Below, in pieces: positions 1-8,928 of a stretch of DNA of 64,000 nucleotides. The notes beneath the pieces were generated by a model. The model had not been told where the DNA came from. It searched no databases and saw only the letters and a program-made list of their open reading frames with translations. Origin of the DNA: UBA4416 sp038327195 (GTDB taxonomy: Bacteria > Bacteroidota > Bacteroidia > B-17B0 > Aurantibacillaceae); NCBI GenBank assembly GCA_038327195.1, contig JBBQKU010000014.1, positions 1 to 64,000 of the forward strand, in the 5' to 3' direction. Position numbers and translations under genes: made by a program. Every line of letters begins with the position of its first letter. Position 1 is the first letter of the stretch.

Positions 1-57
1 TAACACCAAATCAAACTCATTTACAACAGGAAATACAAATAAAAAAATGGAAGAAAA

Positions 58-87
58 AAACCTCGAAAGTTTTTACTTCCGAGGTTT
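58..87 (-). terminator. rho-independent terminator-like hairpin
   Basis: An 8-bp stem (AAACCTCG at 58-65 pairing with CGAGGTTT at 80-87) with a 14-nt loop. A-rich sequence lies on its left, which reads as a U-run on the minus strand. It sits about 60 bp past the end of the minus-strand regulator gene and probably ends that transcript. Confidence 0.6.
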
Positions 88-150
88 AATTTAATGTAAT
101 TTTACAATCTAACCCGTGTCAACTTTTTTCAGGACTAGACATATTATTTT

Positions 151-1302
151 CTAAGCATATTGCTTTACATCCTTATCTGAAATTTCATTATTACAAAGAA
201 TGATTAGTCGTTCAATTACGTTTCTAAATTCTCTAATATTTCCTGTCCAATCTTTCTTTTGCAATTCTTTAATTGCTTCTTTAGTAATTGCTTTTAAAGG
301 CATTCCATAATCCGTACAAATTAAATTTATAAAATGTTCTGCCAATAAAGGAATATCTTCTTTTCTATCATTTAATGAAGGAACTTGAATTGGAATTACA
401 CTTAACCGGTGAAATAAATCTTCTCTAAATTCTCCTTTTTCAATTTCCTTTCGTAAATCTTTATTAGTAGCTGCTAATATTCTTACATCAACTTTTATTT
501 CCTTATCACCACCTACACGAGTAATTTTATTTTCTTGTAAAGCTCTTAAAACTTTGGCTTGAGCGGATAAACTCATATCTCCAATTTCATCTAAAAAAAT
601 TGTACCACCTTCAGCGAGTTCAAATTTTCCTTTACGAGTTGCAATAGCACTTGTAAATGCACCTTTTTCGTGTCCAAATAATTCACTCTCTATTAATTCA
701 CTTGGTATTGCAGCACAGTTAACTTCTATTAATGGTGCATTTGCCCTAGTACTTTTGTTATGAATTTCTCGCGCAACTAATTCTTTTCCACTACCATTAC
801 TGCCCGTTATTAAAACCCTTGCATCAGTTGGAGCAACTTTTTCAATCATTTCACGTACCGTGTTTAAAGCTTTTGAATCACCAATCATTTCATAAGATTT
901 TCCGATTTTCTTTTTTAAACTTTTAGTTTCAGCAACTAGGTTCGTTTTATCTAAAGCATTTCTAAAAGAAACTAATAATCTGTTTAAGTCAATTGGCTTT
1001 GCTAAATAATCAAAAGCACCTTTTTTTACACAATCTAAAGCTGTTTCAATTGATCCATGTCCACTCATCATAATAAGAGAAGAGTTTGTACCACTTGTCA
1101 TTAATTTAGATAGTAATTCTGTTCCATCTAATTTTGGCATTTTTATATCGCTCAAAATAACATCATAATTTCCTTTCAACGCCATATCTAAGCCAATTTG
1201 GCCATCTTCAGCTTCATCAACTGTATATTTTTCAAATTCTAAAATCTCTCTTATCGTTCTTCGAATTGCTTTTTCATCGTCTATTATTAATATTTTTGCC
1301 AT
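151..1302 (-). CDS. NtrC-family sigma-54 response regulator without DNA-binding domain
   Basis: Two-component response regulator that would activate sigma-54 RNA polymerase. Residues 1-120 form a receiver domain with the DD pair at 8-9, the phospho-acceptor Asp in LSDIKMP (about 52) and the conserved Lys in AKPID. Residues 140-370 form the AAA+ activator domain with Walker A (TGSNGSGKE), the sigma-54 contact loop GAFTSA (GAFTGA in most family members) and Walker B (GGTIFLDEIGD). The protein stops at 383 residues, just after the AAA+ lid, so the usual C-terminal Fis-type helix-turn-helix is missing. It may act from solution without binding an enhancer. No partner kinase is next to it; it lies 9 bp downstream of arfB on the same strand. 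Confidence 0.9.
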   Translation of the reverse strand: MAKILIIDDEKAIRRTIREILEFEKYTVDEAEDGQIGLDMALKGNYDVILSDIKMPKLDGTELLSKLMTSGTNSSLIMMSGHGSIETALDCVKKGAFDYLAKPIDLNRLLVSFRNALDKTNLVAETKSLKKKIGKSYEMIGDSKALNTVREMIEKVAPTDARVLITGSNGSGKELVAREIHNKSTRANAPLIEVNCAAIPSELIESELFGHEKGAFTSAIATRKGKFELAEGGTIFLDEIGDMSLSAQAKVLRALQENKITRVGGDKEIKVDVRILAATNKDLRKEIEKGEFREDLFHRLSVIPIQVPSLNDRKEDIPLLAEHFINLICTDYGMPLKAITKEAIKELQKKDWTGNIREFRNVIERLIILCNNEISDKDVKQYA

Positions 1303-1311
1303 AATGTTTGG

Positions 1312-1725
1312 TTATAATTTTTTTCGTAGTTGTTTTTTTTCGCTCGCTATTTTTTTATTTTCAGCTCGTTTTTTTATGACGGCTTTACTTAATTTTGTTG
1401 GCTTACGAGGTTTAACAACCTTTAAACCTAAATAAATTAATTTATAAAACTTTTCTTTTAGTAATTCTTTATTTTTTAATTGAGTTCTATCCGTTTGTTC
1501 TTGTAAATGAATATTGTTTTCTTTATCCAGTTTGTTTTTCAGTTTAAATAGTAACCTTTCCTTTTCTGAATCGAGTAGGTGAGTTGATTCTGAAATATTA
1601 AACCATAACTCAACCTTTGTTTCAACTTTGTTTACATTTTGACCACCAGCACCACCAGAACGTGCTGTTTTAAACTTGCATTCTTTTAATAAGCCTCTGT
1701 TTTGTATATCTTCTAAGGTTATCAT
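1312..1725 (-). CDS. arfB: peptidyl-tRNA hydrolase ArfB (class I release factor-like)
   Basis: Ribosome-rescue factor that hydrolyses peptidyl-tRNA on ribosomes stalled without a stop codon. The catalytic motif GGAGGQNVNKVET is at about residues 24-36, with the GGQ in a domain resembling release-factor domain 3. The C-terminal tail is very basic (KKRAENKKIASEKKQLRKKL), as expected for the ArfB extension that enters the empty mRNA channel. The length of 137 aa matches ArfB/YaeJ and is far shorter than RF1 or RF2, which also carry codon-recognition domains. Confidence 0.9.
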   Translation of the reverse strand: MITLEDIQNRGLLKECKFKTARSGGAGGQNVNKVETKVELWFNISESTHLLDSEKERLLFKLKNKLDKENNIHLQEQTDRTQLKNKELLKEKFYKLIYLGLKVVKPRKPTKLSKAVIKKRAENKKIASEKKQLRKKL

Positions 1726-1746
1726 TATTAAGTTTAAATTTTTGTT

Positions 1747-1832
1747 GGGCGTGTCCCTGCGGGTCGGGCTTTTTCATTACAATCTTTTTTTTCGTGCCTC
1801 AAAAATAGGATTTTCATTTCAATCCCTCACGC
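1747..1832. repeat. Bacteroidota intergenic palindromic repeat, diverged copy
   Basis: The intergenic stretch begins GGGCGTGTCCCTGCGGGTCGG and ends TCAATCCCTCACGC, with a T-rich centre. The outer arms GCGTG and CACGC are complementary, and CCCTGCGGG forms an inner hairpin. This start and end pattern (a tight CCC..GGG hairpin, then a tail ending in ATCCCTCACGC) resembles a dispersed noncoding repeat I recall from many Flavobacteriia genomes. The identification rests on memory of that pattern, not on a search, and only one copy was noticed here. Confidence 0.5.
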
Positions 1833-1838
1833 TTAGTA

Positions 1839-2612
1839 TTACAAACGTTGTTTTACTGCTTCAAACAAAATAACACCTGCTGCAACCGATACATTTAAAG
1901 AAGCGATATTTCCTACCATTGGAATTTTAACTTGCATATCACTGCGTTTTAAATATTCGTTTGAAATTCCATTTTCTTCAGAACCCATAATAATTGCTGA
2001 AGGTTTTGTTAAATCAGCATTAAAATGATAACTCGTTGTTTTTTCGTGACATGCGATAATTTGTAAGCCACTTTCTTTTAAATATTCTATGGTATTTTTT
2101 AAATTATCTACACGGCATACTTTCATTCTATTTAAAGCACCAGCACTTGTTTTTACGGCGTCAGCATTTATTTGAGCCGCTCCTCGGCTTGGTATTATAA
2201 TAAAATCAACTCCTGCGCAATCTGCACTTCGAGCTATAGCTCCAAAATTCCGAACATCAGTAACTCTATCTAAAATTAAAATTAAAGGAGTTTTACCTTT
2301 TTCAAATGTATCAGTTAATAAATCTTCAACCTCATAATAGGTTATTTGTGATACAAAAGCTAATACACCTTGATGATTTTTAGAAGTAATTCTATTTATT
2401 TTTTCTGGTGGTACAATTTGAATTGGAATATCTAAATCCTGAATAGCTTTACGCAACTCATTATATAACTGATTAGATAATCCTTTTTGTATAATTATTT
2501 TATCAATTTCCTTTCCAGCATGTATTGCTTCAATAACAGCACGTGTTCCGAAAATTAAATTATCTGTATTTAAGTCATTGTTACGATTATCTCTTCCTCT
2601 GTGGTGATCCAT
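1839..2612 (-). CDS. rlmB: 23S rRNA (guanosine-2'-O)-methyltransferase RlmB (SpoU/TrmH family)
   Basis: A SPOUT-class enzyme that methylates a guanosine ribose of 23S rRNA using SAM. The N-terminal substrate-binding domain starts at about residue 18 (LIFGTRAVIEAIHAGKEIDKI). SpoU motif 1 is LDRVTDVRNFGAIARSADCAG, motif 2 is IIMGSEENGIS, and motif 3 is KIPMVGNIASLNVSVAAGV; these build the trefoil-knot SAM site. At 257 aa it is the normal family length. The gene is 2 bp from the DinB-like gene upstream on the same strand. A paralogue such as TrmH or another SpoU enzyme is less likely because of the N-terminal domain. Confidence 0.88.
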   Translation of the reverse strand: MDHHRGRDNRNNDLNTDNLIFGTRAVIEAIHAGKEIDKIIIQKGLSNQLYNELRKAIQDLDIPIQIVPPEKINRITSKNHQGVLAFVSQITYYEVEDLLTDTFEKGKTPLILILDRVTDVRNFGAIARSADCAGVDFIIIPSRGAAQINADAVKTSAGALNRMKVCRVDNLKNTIEYLKESGLQIIACHEKTTSYHFNADLTKPSAIIMGSEENGISNEYLKRSDMQVKIPMVGNIASLNVSVAAGVILFEAVKQRL

Positions 2613-2614
2613 AA

Positions 2615-3073
2615 TTAATCTATATTAAATTGCTTTAAGTGATGTTTTGCATGTTTATGCAATAAGTGAACCCATTGGTCATAATTAAATTCTCCAAAAA
2701 ACGGATTTAAGTTTATGGCATTTGGATTGGCTTTATAATATTCAAAAAACAAATTTATTTCTGTTTCTAATTCTTGAATTGCTAATGATATTGTTGAATT
2801 ACGAAGTGGGGCAGGGGATTCGCTCATCAATGTGTTTTTGGTATTTTCTTTAAATCCAGAATCGCTTAATGCAAAATTTCTTACTTTTTCTAAAATAGTT
2901 GGTGGCGTTTGTTGTTCTAATTTAATTCGTCCCCAAGCATTACCAAACGCATCTGTCATATGTTCAATCATACCTTGTGGAGATAAAACTCCCCAAAGTC
3001 CAACTTCATTATCACTCAATTGCTGAAGTAGTTTAACAAAATTATCCTTTAAAAATAGTTCTTTTGAGTTCAT
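2615..3073 (-). CDS. DinB-like (DUF1569-type) four-helix protein
   Basis: A 152-aa predicted helical protein. The C-terminal motif WVHLLHKHAKHHLKQF carries regularly spaced histidines typical of the DinB/YfiT metal-binding superfamily, and an early histidine (MIEHM) could complete the site. Members bind a divalent metal and some act as thiol-dependent transferases; the substrate here is unknown. The frame is open for two further codons upstream from a TTG, but the ATG at 3073 is preferred. It is probably co-transcribed with rlmB. Confidence 0.6.
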   Translation of the reverse strand: MNSKELFLKDNFVKLLQQLSDNEVGLWGVLSPQGMIEHMTDAFGNAWGRIKLEQQTPPTILEKVRNFALSDSGFKENTKNTLMSESPAPLRNSTISLAIQELETEINLFFEYYKANPNAINLNPFFGEFNYDQWVHLLHKHAKHHLKQFNID

Positions 3074-3114
3074 AGACAAATGTATGTTTTTAATGTTAGA
3101 ATTAATATTTGATA

Positions 3115-3840
3115 TTACATTAAATTTATCATTTCCTGAATAACTGTATATGATTTTATTTCAGATAAATGAGGCATTTGCATTTTGTAATAATGTAACA
3201 AACAGTCCAATATCACTAATCGTTCAGAACGATTTCCCGATTTAGGATTTGTTAAAGAAAAGGTAAATAATTGAAAAAAGAGTAGGGATTGTTCTTTATC
3301 AAATCCTAAAGGAAAACTTTTTGGTTGAGAATCGTATTTGCCTTCTAGCGTATCAAAATATGGGTGTGTTAAATCCATATTATTTGCTGGATAAAACCCA
3401 AGGTGTTTTGATAATTCAAATAAAAAATAAATATGAGTATCTTGAAAGCCTTCATTTGCTGAATCGAGCCATTGATAAGTATCACAAATTAGTGCAAATA
3501 AATCTTCATTTGGAAACTGCTCTTTTAAACATTTATACAAAATTTCATTTAAAAATTGGGCAATGCATAGTTTGTTAAAATTAGATTGTAAATCAGTATA
3601 AACATAAAGGCATTTTATTTCTGAAATATTTTGAATGTCTTTATTTTCCTTTAAAGAAAGTTCAAATTCTATTTGAGTTAAAGGTTGCAAAACGCCCGAT
3701 TTTATTTTTGACTTTGGTGAATTGCCAAAATGAATCATTGCTGAAATTAAGCCAAATTGCTTAGTATAAATCTTAGAAATTATTTTTTTATCGGCATATT
3801 TTATATTATGTAAAACAATGCCTTGGGTTTTATAAAGCAT
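3115..3840 (-). CDS. recO: DNA repair protein RecO
   Basis: A RecFOR-pathway mediator that helps load RecA on SSB-coated ssDNA. The N-terminal OB-fold starts with the typical MLYKTQGIVLHNIKYADKK. A helical C-terminal domain follows (LFALICDTYQWLD, FLFELSKHLGFYP), in which the zinc-binding cysteines of some RecO proteins are not evident, as in many Bacteroidota. The length of 241 aa is normal. Its start codon overlaps the stop of the upstream porZ-like gene by one base (TAATG), which indicates translational coupling. Confidence 0.9.
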   Translation of the reverse strand: MLYKTQGIVLHNIKYADKKIISKIYTKQFGLISAMIHFGNSPKSKIKSGVLQPLTQIEFELSLKENKDIQNISEIKCLYVYTDLQSNFNKLCIAQFLNEILYKCLKEQFPNEDLFALICDTYQWLDSANEGFQDTHIYFLFELSKHLGFYPANNMDLTHPYFDTLEGKYDSQPKSFPLGFDKEQSLLFFQLFTFSLTNPKSGNRSERLVILDCLLHYYKMQMPHLSEIKSYTVIQEMINLM

Positions 3841-6158
3841 TAATTTACTACCAATAATTTTGTAGTTGCTGATTTATCACCACTAGCAGAAGCACAGTAA
3901 ATTAAATAGACACCACTTGCCACTTTAGTTCCACTAAAGGTTTGTAAATTCCATTCAATCAGACCACCTTGCGATTTTGTTTCCCAAACTAAATTTCCGG
4001 CTACATCAGTTATTTTTACAGAAGCTTCATCTATTAACCCTGTTACATAAACTTTACCATCAAAACCCGGACGTATTGGATTTGGAAATGCATGAACATT
4101 CGTGAAATCGTCAAATCCTTTTATAACGTTTGTTCTAAATGATTGAATCCCTTTTTCAGTTGCAATAAATACGTCTCCCGATGTTTCATCAGTAGCAATA
4201 TCTCGCACAATATTAGAGTAAATAGGGCTATTATCAACAGAGAAATGATAAATTTGAGTTTGTCCATCAGGTGAAAAACAATAAACACCAGAACTTTCTG
4301 TTCCTACCCATTTTCTATTAACTCCATCTACTGCTATTGAGGTTATAACATCATTTTCTAACAGTATTTGAACATGGTTATCTTGTTCAATTAATATTTG
4401 CTGCGAATCAAAATTTGTTCCAGTAAAAACATTTTCAGGATTATAAAATACGGTAATCCCTTTCCCAGTTCCTACCCAAATTTTTCCGTCTAAATCTTCA
4501 CAAATTGAATAAATATCTGGAGTAGGTAAAAACCCGTTCCCTTTAGATACCGACAAAAGTTTAGTGTTTAAATTGGTTGGTTGGGTTAAACTATTAACAT
4601 CCTTATATACCATAAGACCTGTACTTCTAGCTAATACGATCCAAGCTTGGTTACTTTTATCAAATATGATTTTTGAAACGGTTGGCCCAGAAATAATACT
4701 TGTAAAATCTAAATTAGTCCATGTACTTCCTTTTTTTACTGAAATAATTCGACTACTACCAGAATTTAAAGCCCAAATATTTGAGTTTTTATCAAAATTA
4801 ATTCCTGTTATCCATAATTGATTGCTACCACCATATCCTACCATTGGTGTATTTGCTGTATTATAAACTGTTGAAAATTGGTTGTTTTTTAACTCAACAA
4901 CGCCATAACCCATACTTCCAAACACAACATGGTTTTTGTCATTTGGATCAATTGCTACACAATTAATATCTTTAATAGAATCTGGAATAGACGTTATACT
5001 CGACCATTCTTTATTTTGATACAAACCAGGTTTATGAGATTTATAGATAAAGCTAAATGTTGCACCTAAATAAATAGGAGCTGAAACAAGATTTCCGTCT
5101 TTTATTGATAAATCATTTACTAGATTATTTCCAGGACCATTAATAGTTATTTTTTCATTACTTTTTGGAGAACCACCATTTGATTTTATTAAACCATATT
5201 TATTATCAGCTAACCAAAAATGAGAACTGTTTTCGTAAAAGCCATCGTTAATTGATGAGTAATCAAAACCATAATTTGTAATATAATCACCTAAAACACC
5301 TGTTGTCGTATAATCTGCTAAACCCCATTGATCTAGTATGAGAAGTTTTCCATACTTAGAATAATCATATATTTTTTTGTTTTCAGAATTTGTTTTATAA
5401 GGATATTTTGTCCAAACACTCCCATTAAATTGCCATAATGTGTCAGCAAATGAACTGTTATTAGCCAATCTTGCAGAATAGTTTGCAATAATTTTTCCGT
5501 AAAAATTTACGATGCAATTATAAGGACCAGGCGTAATCCCAGTATTTAAGGGTAGCCAATTTTGATAATTAGATAAGTTTTTGGAAACTAAACCATAATA
5601 AATACCAGATTCAGTTGCTGCATAAATTGCAGAATCCGTTTTTGTAACTTGAAATACTTCTTTAAAAGTAACGCCATTTCCAATTTGGTAGGTTTCTTTG
5701 ATTTCTAATTTATCAGTGTCTATTAATATCATTCCAAATCCACATGATAGGTATGCTATATTATCTTTAAAATAAACTTCGTTGATGTTTTTTTTACCTG
5801 GTATAATTTTTCGTTTTAAATCAGAAATGTTAACAATCGTTCCGTTTGCCTTAATAATATCAACATTCGAGTTTTTGTATATCACTAATAAAACATCATT
5901 GTAATCATTTTTTTTTATTGTAGTAATACCAACATCTGATAACCCTTCGATTTTAGTCAATTTTTCAAGGCTATTATCACCATCATTATATTTTGCCAAT
6001 CCTTGTCCGTTTGAAACGTAAACAATGTTACCTACTTTAGATACGCTATTAGCATAATCATAAGATAAATGATCAACCCATTGACCAATTTTTACTTGCG
6101 AAAAACCAGTGTAACTAAATAATCCAAATAAAAAAAGTGTAAGATATTTTGTGTTCAT
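3840..6158 (-). CDS. porZ: PorZ-like type IX secretion system beta-propeller protein
   Basis: A 772-aa exported protein. The N-terminal signal peptide is MNTKYLTLFLFGLFSYTGFSQ. Many short propeller-type repeats follow (for example VYVSNGQGLAKYN, IYAATESGIYYG, IWVGTGKGITVFY, VFIATEKGIQSF), which should make two beta-propellers. A C-terminal sandwich domain spans about 680-772 (FPNPIRPGFDGKVYVTGL to TTKLLVVN). The domain order and opening GQWVDHLSYDYANSVS match PorZ, the surface protein of the T9SS attachment complex that in Porphyromonas presents anionic LPS to the sortase PorU. Coupling to recO is an arrangement I recall from other Bacteroidota. A generic T9SS cargo with propeller repeats is the alternative. 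Confidence 0.75.
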   Translation of the reverse strand: MNTKYLTLFLFGLFSYTGFSQVKIGQWVDHLSYDYANSVSKVGNIVYVSNGQGLAKYNDGDNSLEKLTKIEGLSDVGITTIKKNDYNDVLLVIYKNSNVDIIKANGTIVNISDLKRKIIPGKKNINEVYFKDNIAYLSCGFGMILIDTDKLEIKETYQIGNGVTFKEVFQVTKTDSAIYAATESGIYYGLVSKNLSNYQNWLPLNTGITPGPYNCIVNFYGKIIANYSARLANNSSFADTLWQFNGSVWTKYPYKTNSENKKIYDYSKYGKLLILDQWGLADYTTTGVLGDYITNYGFDYSSINDGFYENSSHFWLADNKYGLIKSNGGSPKSNEKITINGPGNNLVNDLSIKDGNLVSAPIYLGATFSFIYKSHKPGLYQNKEWSSITSIPDSIKDINCVAIDPNDKNHVVFGSMGYGVVELKNNQFSTVYNTANTPMVGYGGSNQLWITGINFDKNSNIWALNSGSSRIISVKKGSTWTNLDFTSIISGPTVSKIIFDKSNQAWIVLARSTGLMVYKDVNSLTQPTNLNTKLLSVSKGNGFLPTPDIYSICEDLDGKIWVGTGKGITVFYNPENVFTGTNFDSQQILIEQDNHVQILLENDVITSIAVDGVNRKWVGTESSGVYCFSPDGQTQIYHFSVDNSPIYSNIVRDIATDETSGDVFIATEKGIQSFRTNVIKGFDDFTNVHAFPNPIRPGFDGKVYVTGLIDEASVKITDVAGNLVWETKSQGGLIEWNLQTFSGTKVASGVYLIYCASASGDKSATTKLLVVN

Positions 6159-6277
6159 TTAATGGGAATTAAAAATAATTTGTATCGTTTTGTGTTGATT
6201 AAAAACGAAATATACTTACTAATATTGTTTAAAATGCATCTAAAATTAAGGAATTAAAAAGACATTTCATACAGCGA

Positions 6278-7333
6278 TTACTTATAAAAATCTGGATGAA
6301 TATCCCCAGTTAAAAGCTCTTTATACCTTTCAACTAATTCAATCATAAAAACATCAGTTTTATTTTCTAATAAATATTCTGGTGATGGAATTCCATCTGC
6401 ATATAAATGGCGGTAATTTATAGTCTCAAATAATTGATTTAATGACATGCCTAAAGAGCCTGAAAATGAATCGTTTACAATTATCAATAATGGTATTTTT
6501 TTAGGGGATTTATTTTTGAATTTTATTAAAGGAATGTAATCAACAAAATTATCTTTTAAAGATAGCATATTCGCTAAATCAAATCCAGTTAAAGATGCAG
6601 AATCTTTTAAAATAATAGATAAATCATCAATATAAGGGAAGTTAGAAATCAACCTATTTCTTAATTCTTTACTGGCCAACCATGCTCCATATTCATTCCA
6701 ATGTGTATCGGTTTTGTAATATAATAATTGCTTTGCATTTTCTTTTTTATGTGTTTTTAAAATGCTTTCTAAATTTATAATTTCAGGTAACGCTTTTGTT
6801 AATTGAGTTAAGCGACTATCATGTTTATTAAAATAAATGTGAGGCAAATATTCGGGATATATAGTTTGTTTGTTAGGACAAATCATAACCTCAAATTCAA
6901 TATTATTTTTTTGACACCAATTATTGATGGTTTTAATATTTTCAATTACTTTGTTTAATTCCTCTGGTTTCCAATCATCAAAGCCAGCAAACTCATTTAA
7001 TCCAGTTTCATCGTAAACACAAGCATTATAAAAGAGCCAGTTGTTTTTACCAATAATCACTTTATTTTTAACGTTAAATGAATTTAACCAAACGCCTTTT
7101 GCAAGGTTAGATTGTTTGATGTAATCATTTTTGAATGGAAAATGATCCTCAACATAATGGTACCACTTTTTAAAATAAACCGCTGTGCCGCTAGTATCGT
7201 AAGTTGGTATTAATGCATTTTCTCGGTTTTGCACAAAATCAATTGGTTCTTTTTTAAGAGTTAAAAAAAATACCAAATGCAAGCTAATAAATAGCAGGAA
7301 TGCAAATGGAGTTATGTTTTTAATTGTTTTCAA
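6278..7333 (-). CDS. AlgX/AlgJ-like SGNH-type O-acetyltransferase accessory protein
   Basis: A 351-aa protein with one N-terminal membrane anchor (TPFAFLLFISLHLVFFLTL). It has the AlgX/AlgJ signature motif KTDTHWNEYGAWLASKEL at about 208-225 and a downstream NDSFSGSL block, which supplies the serine of the SGNH-type site. Such proteins take acetyl groups passed through a membrane O-acyltransferase and place them on exopolysaccharide in the periplasm. The MBOAT gene lies 2 bp upstream on the same strand, so the two form a pair like AlgI with AlgJ/AlgX. The start is a TTG directly after the MBOAT stop. The polysaccharide substrate is unknown. Confidence 0.8.
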   Translation of the reverse strand: MKTIKNITPFAFLLFISLHLVFFLTLKKEPIDFVQNRENALIPTYDTSGTAVYFKKWYHYVEDHFPFKNDYIKQSNLAKGVWLNSFNVKNKVIIGKNNWLFYNACVYDETGLNEFAGFDDWKPEELNKVIENIKTINNWCQKNNIEFEVMICPNKQTIYPEYLPHIYFNKHDSRLTQLTKALPEIINLESILKTHKKENAKQLLYYKTDTHWNEYGAWLASKELRNRLISNFPYIDDLSIILKDSASLTGFDLANMLSLKDNFVDYIPLIKFKNKSPKKIPLLIIVNDSFSGSLGMSLNQLFETINYRHLYADGIPSPEYLLENKTDVFMIELVERYKELLTGDIHPDFYK

Positions 7334-7335
7334 AA

Positions 7336-8733
7336 CTAGAATCGGTAATAAATAAATGGATTAAAATTGCTATTGATAATTTCTAAAACACTCCAATAAA
7401 ATATAAAGACGAGTGTACCAACTTCTAGCAAACGATACATGTTTGCAGAAATTAATTTTCTTTTTAATATACTATTACTCAATACTTTAAACACGCCAAT
7501 TGAACTTAATAATCCGATACATAAAATGAAAATAAAATATGGATTGATGAATGATTTTAAATCGGGGCCAGATTCAATACCCATATTAAAACTAAATAGG
7601 GTTTTAAAATAAGCGATAGCTTCTGTTAGTGTTTCTGCTCTAAAAAATACCCAGCCAATCATCACAACCAACCAAACATAACCATGCGAAACGATAGCAG
7701 GAATCTTAAACTTAATTACATTTCCAAAAACACGTTCCAACACTAAAAATAAACCGTGAAATAAACCCCACACCAAAAATGTAGAATTAGCTCCATGCCA
7801 CAAGCCACATAAAATAAATACAATCAATAAGTTTAATGCCGTTCTAAAATTACCATGTTTATTTCCTCCTAATGGAATGTATAAATAATCTTTAAACCAA
7901 CTGGATAATGAAATATGCCATTTTTGCCAAAATACTTTAATGCTTTTGGCGGCATACGGTAAATTAAAATTTTGTTTAAACTCAAAACCAAACATACGAC
8001 CAATACCAATAGCCATGTCGCTATAACCGCTAAAATCAAAGTAAATTTGTAGGGTATAACAAAGTATACCAAGCCAAGCATACAAACTATTGTAATGACC
8101 ATAACTGTTATTAAATGTAGCATCGGCAAATACGCCAACGGTGTTAGCTACAATCATTTTTTTTGCTAATCCATAAATAAAAATTTTAATGCCATTCCTA
8201 AATCTATTCCATATATAAGCACGTTTAATTAATTGATTTTCAACATCATGATATCTAATAATTGGACCAGCTACTAATTGCGAAAAGTTTACAATATACA
8301 AACCCATGATAGCCAAATTATACTGAGGTTTTGCTTTTTGTCTGTAAATATCAATGAGGTAAGAAATGGAATGAAACGTATAAAACGAAATACCTAAAGG
8401 TAAAACCGTGGCAATAAATGTTTTGTTTTCGATATGTAAAACATCTAAAAAGAACCCAGTGTATTTATAATAAATAAGCGCTAAAAGATTTATGGCAACG
8501 CCTAATAGCAATACATAACGATTTCTATTGAGTTGATGTAATAGTATTGCCCATAAATAATTGAAACCAATGGAAATAAAAATGAGCCAGATATAAATAG
8601 TTTCGCCACTAAAATAAAATAGTAAACTAAATAGGAGTAGGCTTAGGTTTCTGAATTTTGTTGGAGTAATATAATAAACTAACAAACAAATTGGTAAGAA
8701 AAAAAACAAAAATATTTGTGAGCAAAAGGTCAA
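7336..8733 (-). CDS. MBOAT-family membrane O-acyltransferase (AlgI-like)
   Basis: An integral membrane acyltransferase of 465 aa with about 10-12 hydrophobic segments. The MBOAT hallmark region is seen in NLPYAAKSIKVFWQKWHISLSSWFKDYLYIPLGGNK (described in parts: FWQKWHISL and YIPLGGN) and in the catalytic-histidine motif LCGLWHGANSTFLVWGLFHG. It would move acetyl groups from a cytoplasmic donor across the membrane to the adjacent AlgX-like protein. A TTG start is used; no ATG lies nearby in frame, and the N-terminus (FLFFFLPICLLVYY) matches other family members. Confidence 0.88.
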   Translation of the reverse strand: MTFCSQIFLFFFLPICLLVYYITPTKFRNLSLLLFSLLFYFSGETIYIWLIFISIGFNYLWAILLHQLNRNRYVLLLGVAINLLALIYYKYTGFFLDVLHIENKTFIATVLPLGISFYTFHSISYLIDIYRQKAKPQYNLAIMGLYIVNFSQLVAGPIIRYHDVENQLIKRAYIWNRFRNGIKIFIYGLAKKMIVANTVGVFADATFNNSYGHYNSLYAWLGILCYTLQIYFDFSGYSDMAIGIGRMFGFEFKQNFNLPYAAKSIKVFWQKWHISLSSWFKDYLYIPLGGNKHGNFRTALNLLIVFILCGLWHGANSTFLVWGLFHGLFLVLERVFGNVIKFKIPAIVSHGYVWLVVMIGWVFFRAETLTEAIAYFKTLFSFNMGIESGPDLKSFINPYFIFILCIGLLSSIGVFKVLSNSILKRKLISANMYRLLEVGTLVFIFYWSVLEIINSNFNPFIYYRF

Positions 8734-8856
8734 GTTCTATTATGTTTTTTGAGTTAAAATTTGGTTACTGAAAGTAAATATAGAAATAGTTTTGACAAAT
8801 TTTGTTATAAAAAACGAGTATTATTAGCTATCTTTGGCGCTCCAAAAAAAACTAAT

Positions 8857-8928
8857 GGCCCCGTAGTACAACGGATAGTATTTGGGTTTCCGAAACTTAA
8901 GATTCAGGTTCGATCCCTGACGGGGCTA
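8857..8928 (+). tRNA. tRNA-Arg (anticodon CCG)
   Basis: Folded by hand. Acceptor stem GGCCCCG/CGGGGCT (one G-T end pair) with discriminator A at 8928. D-stem GTAC/GTAT. Anticodon stem TGGGT/ACTTA with loop TTCCGAA, so the anticodon is CCG at 8890-8892. T-stem TCAGG/CCTGA with loop TTCGATC. The 3' CCA is not encoded. The minus-strand recombinase frame runs into this gene, which marks the tRNA 3' half as a likely integration target. Confidence 0.93.
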
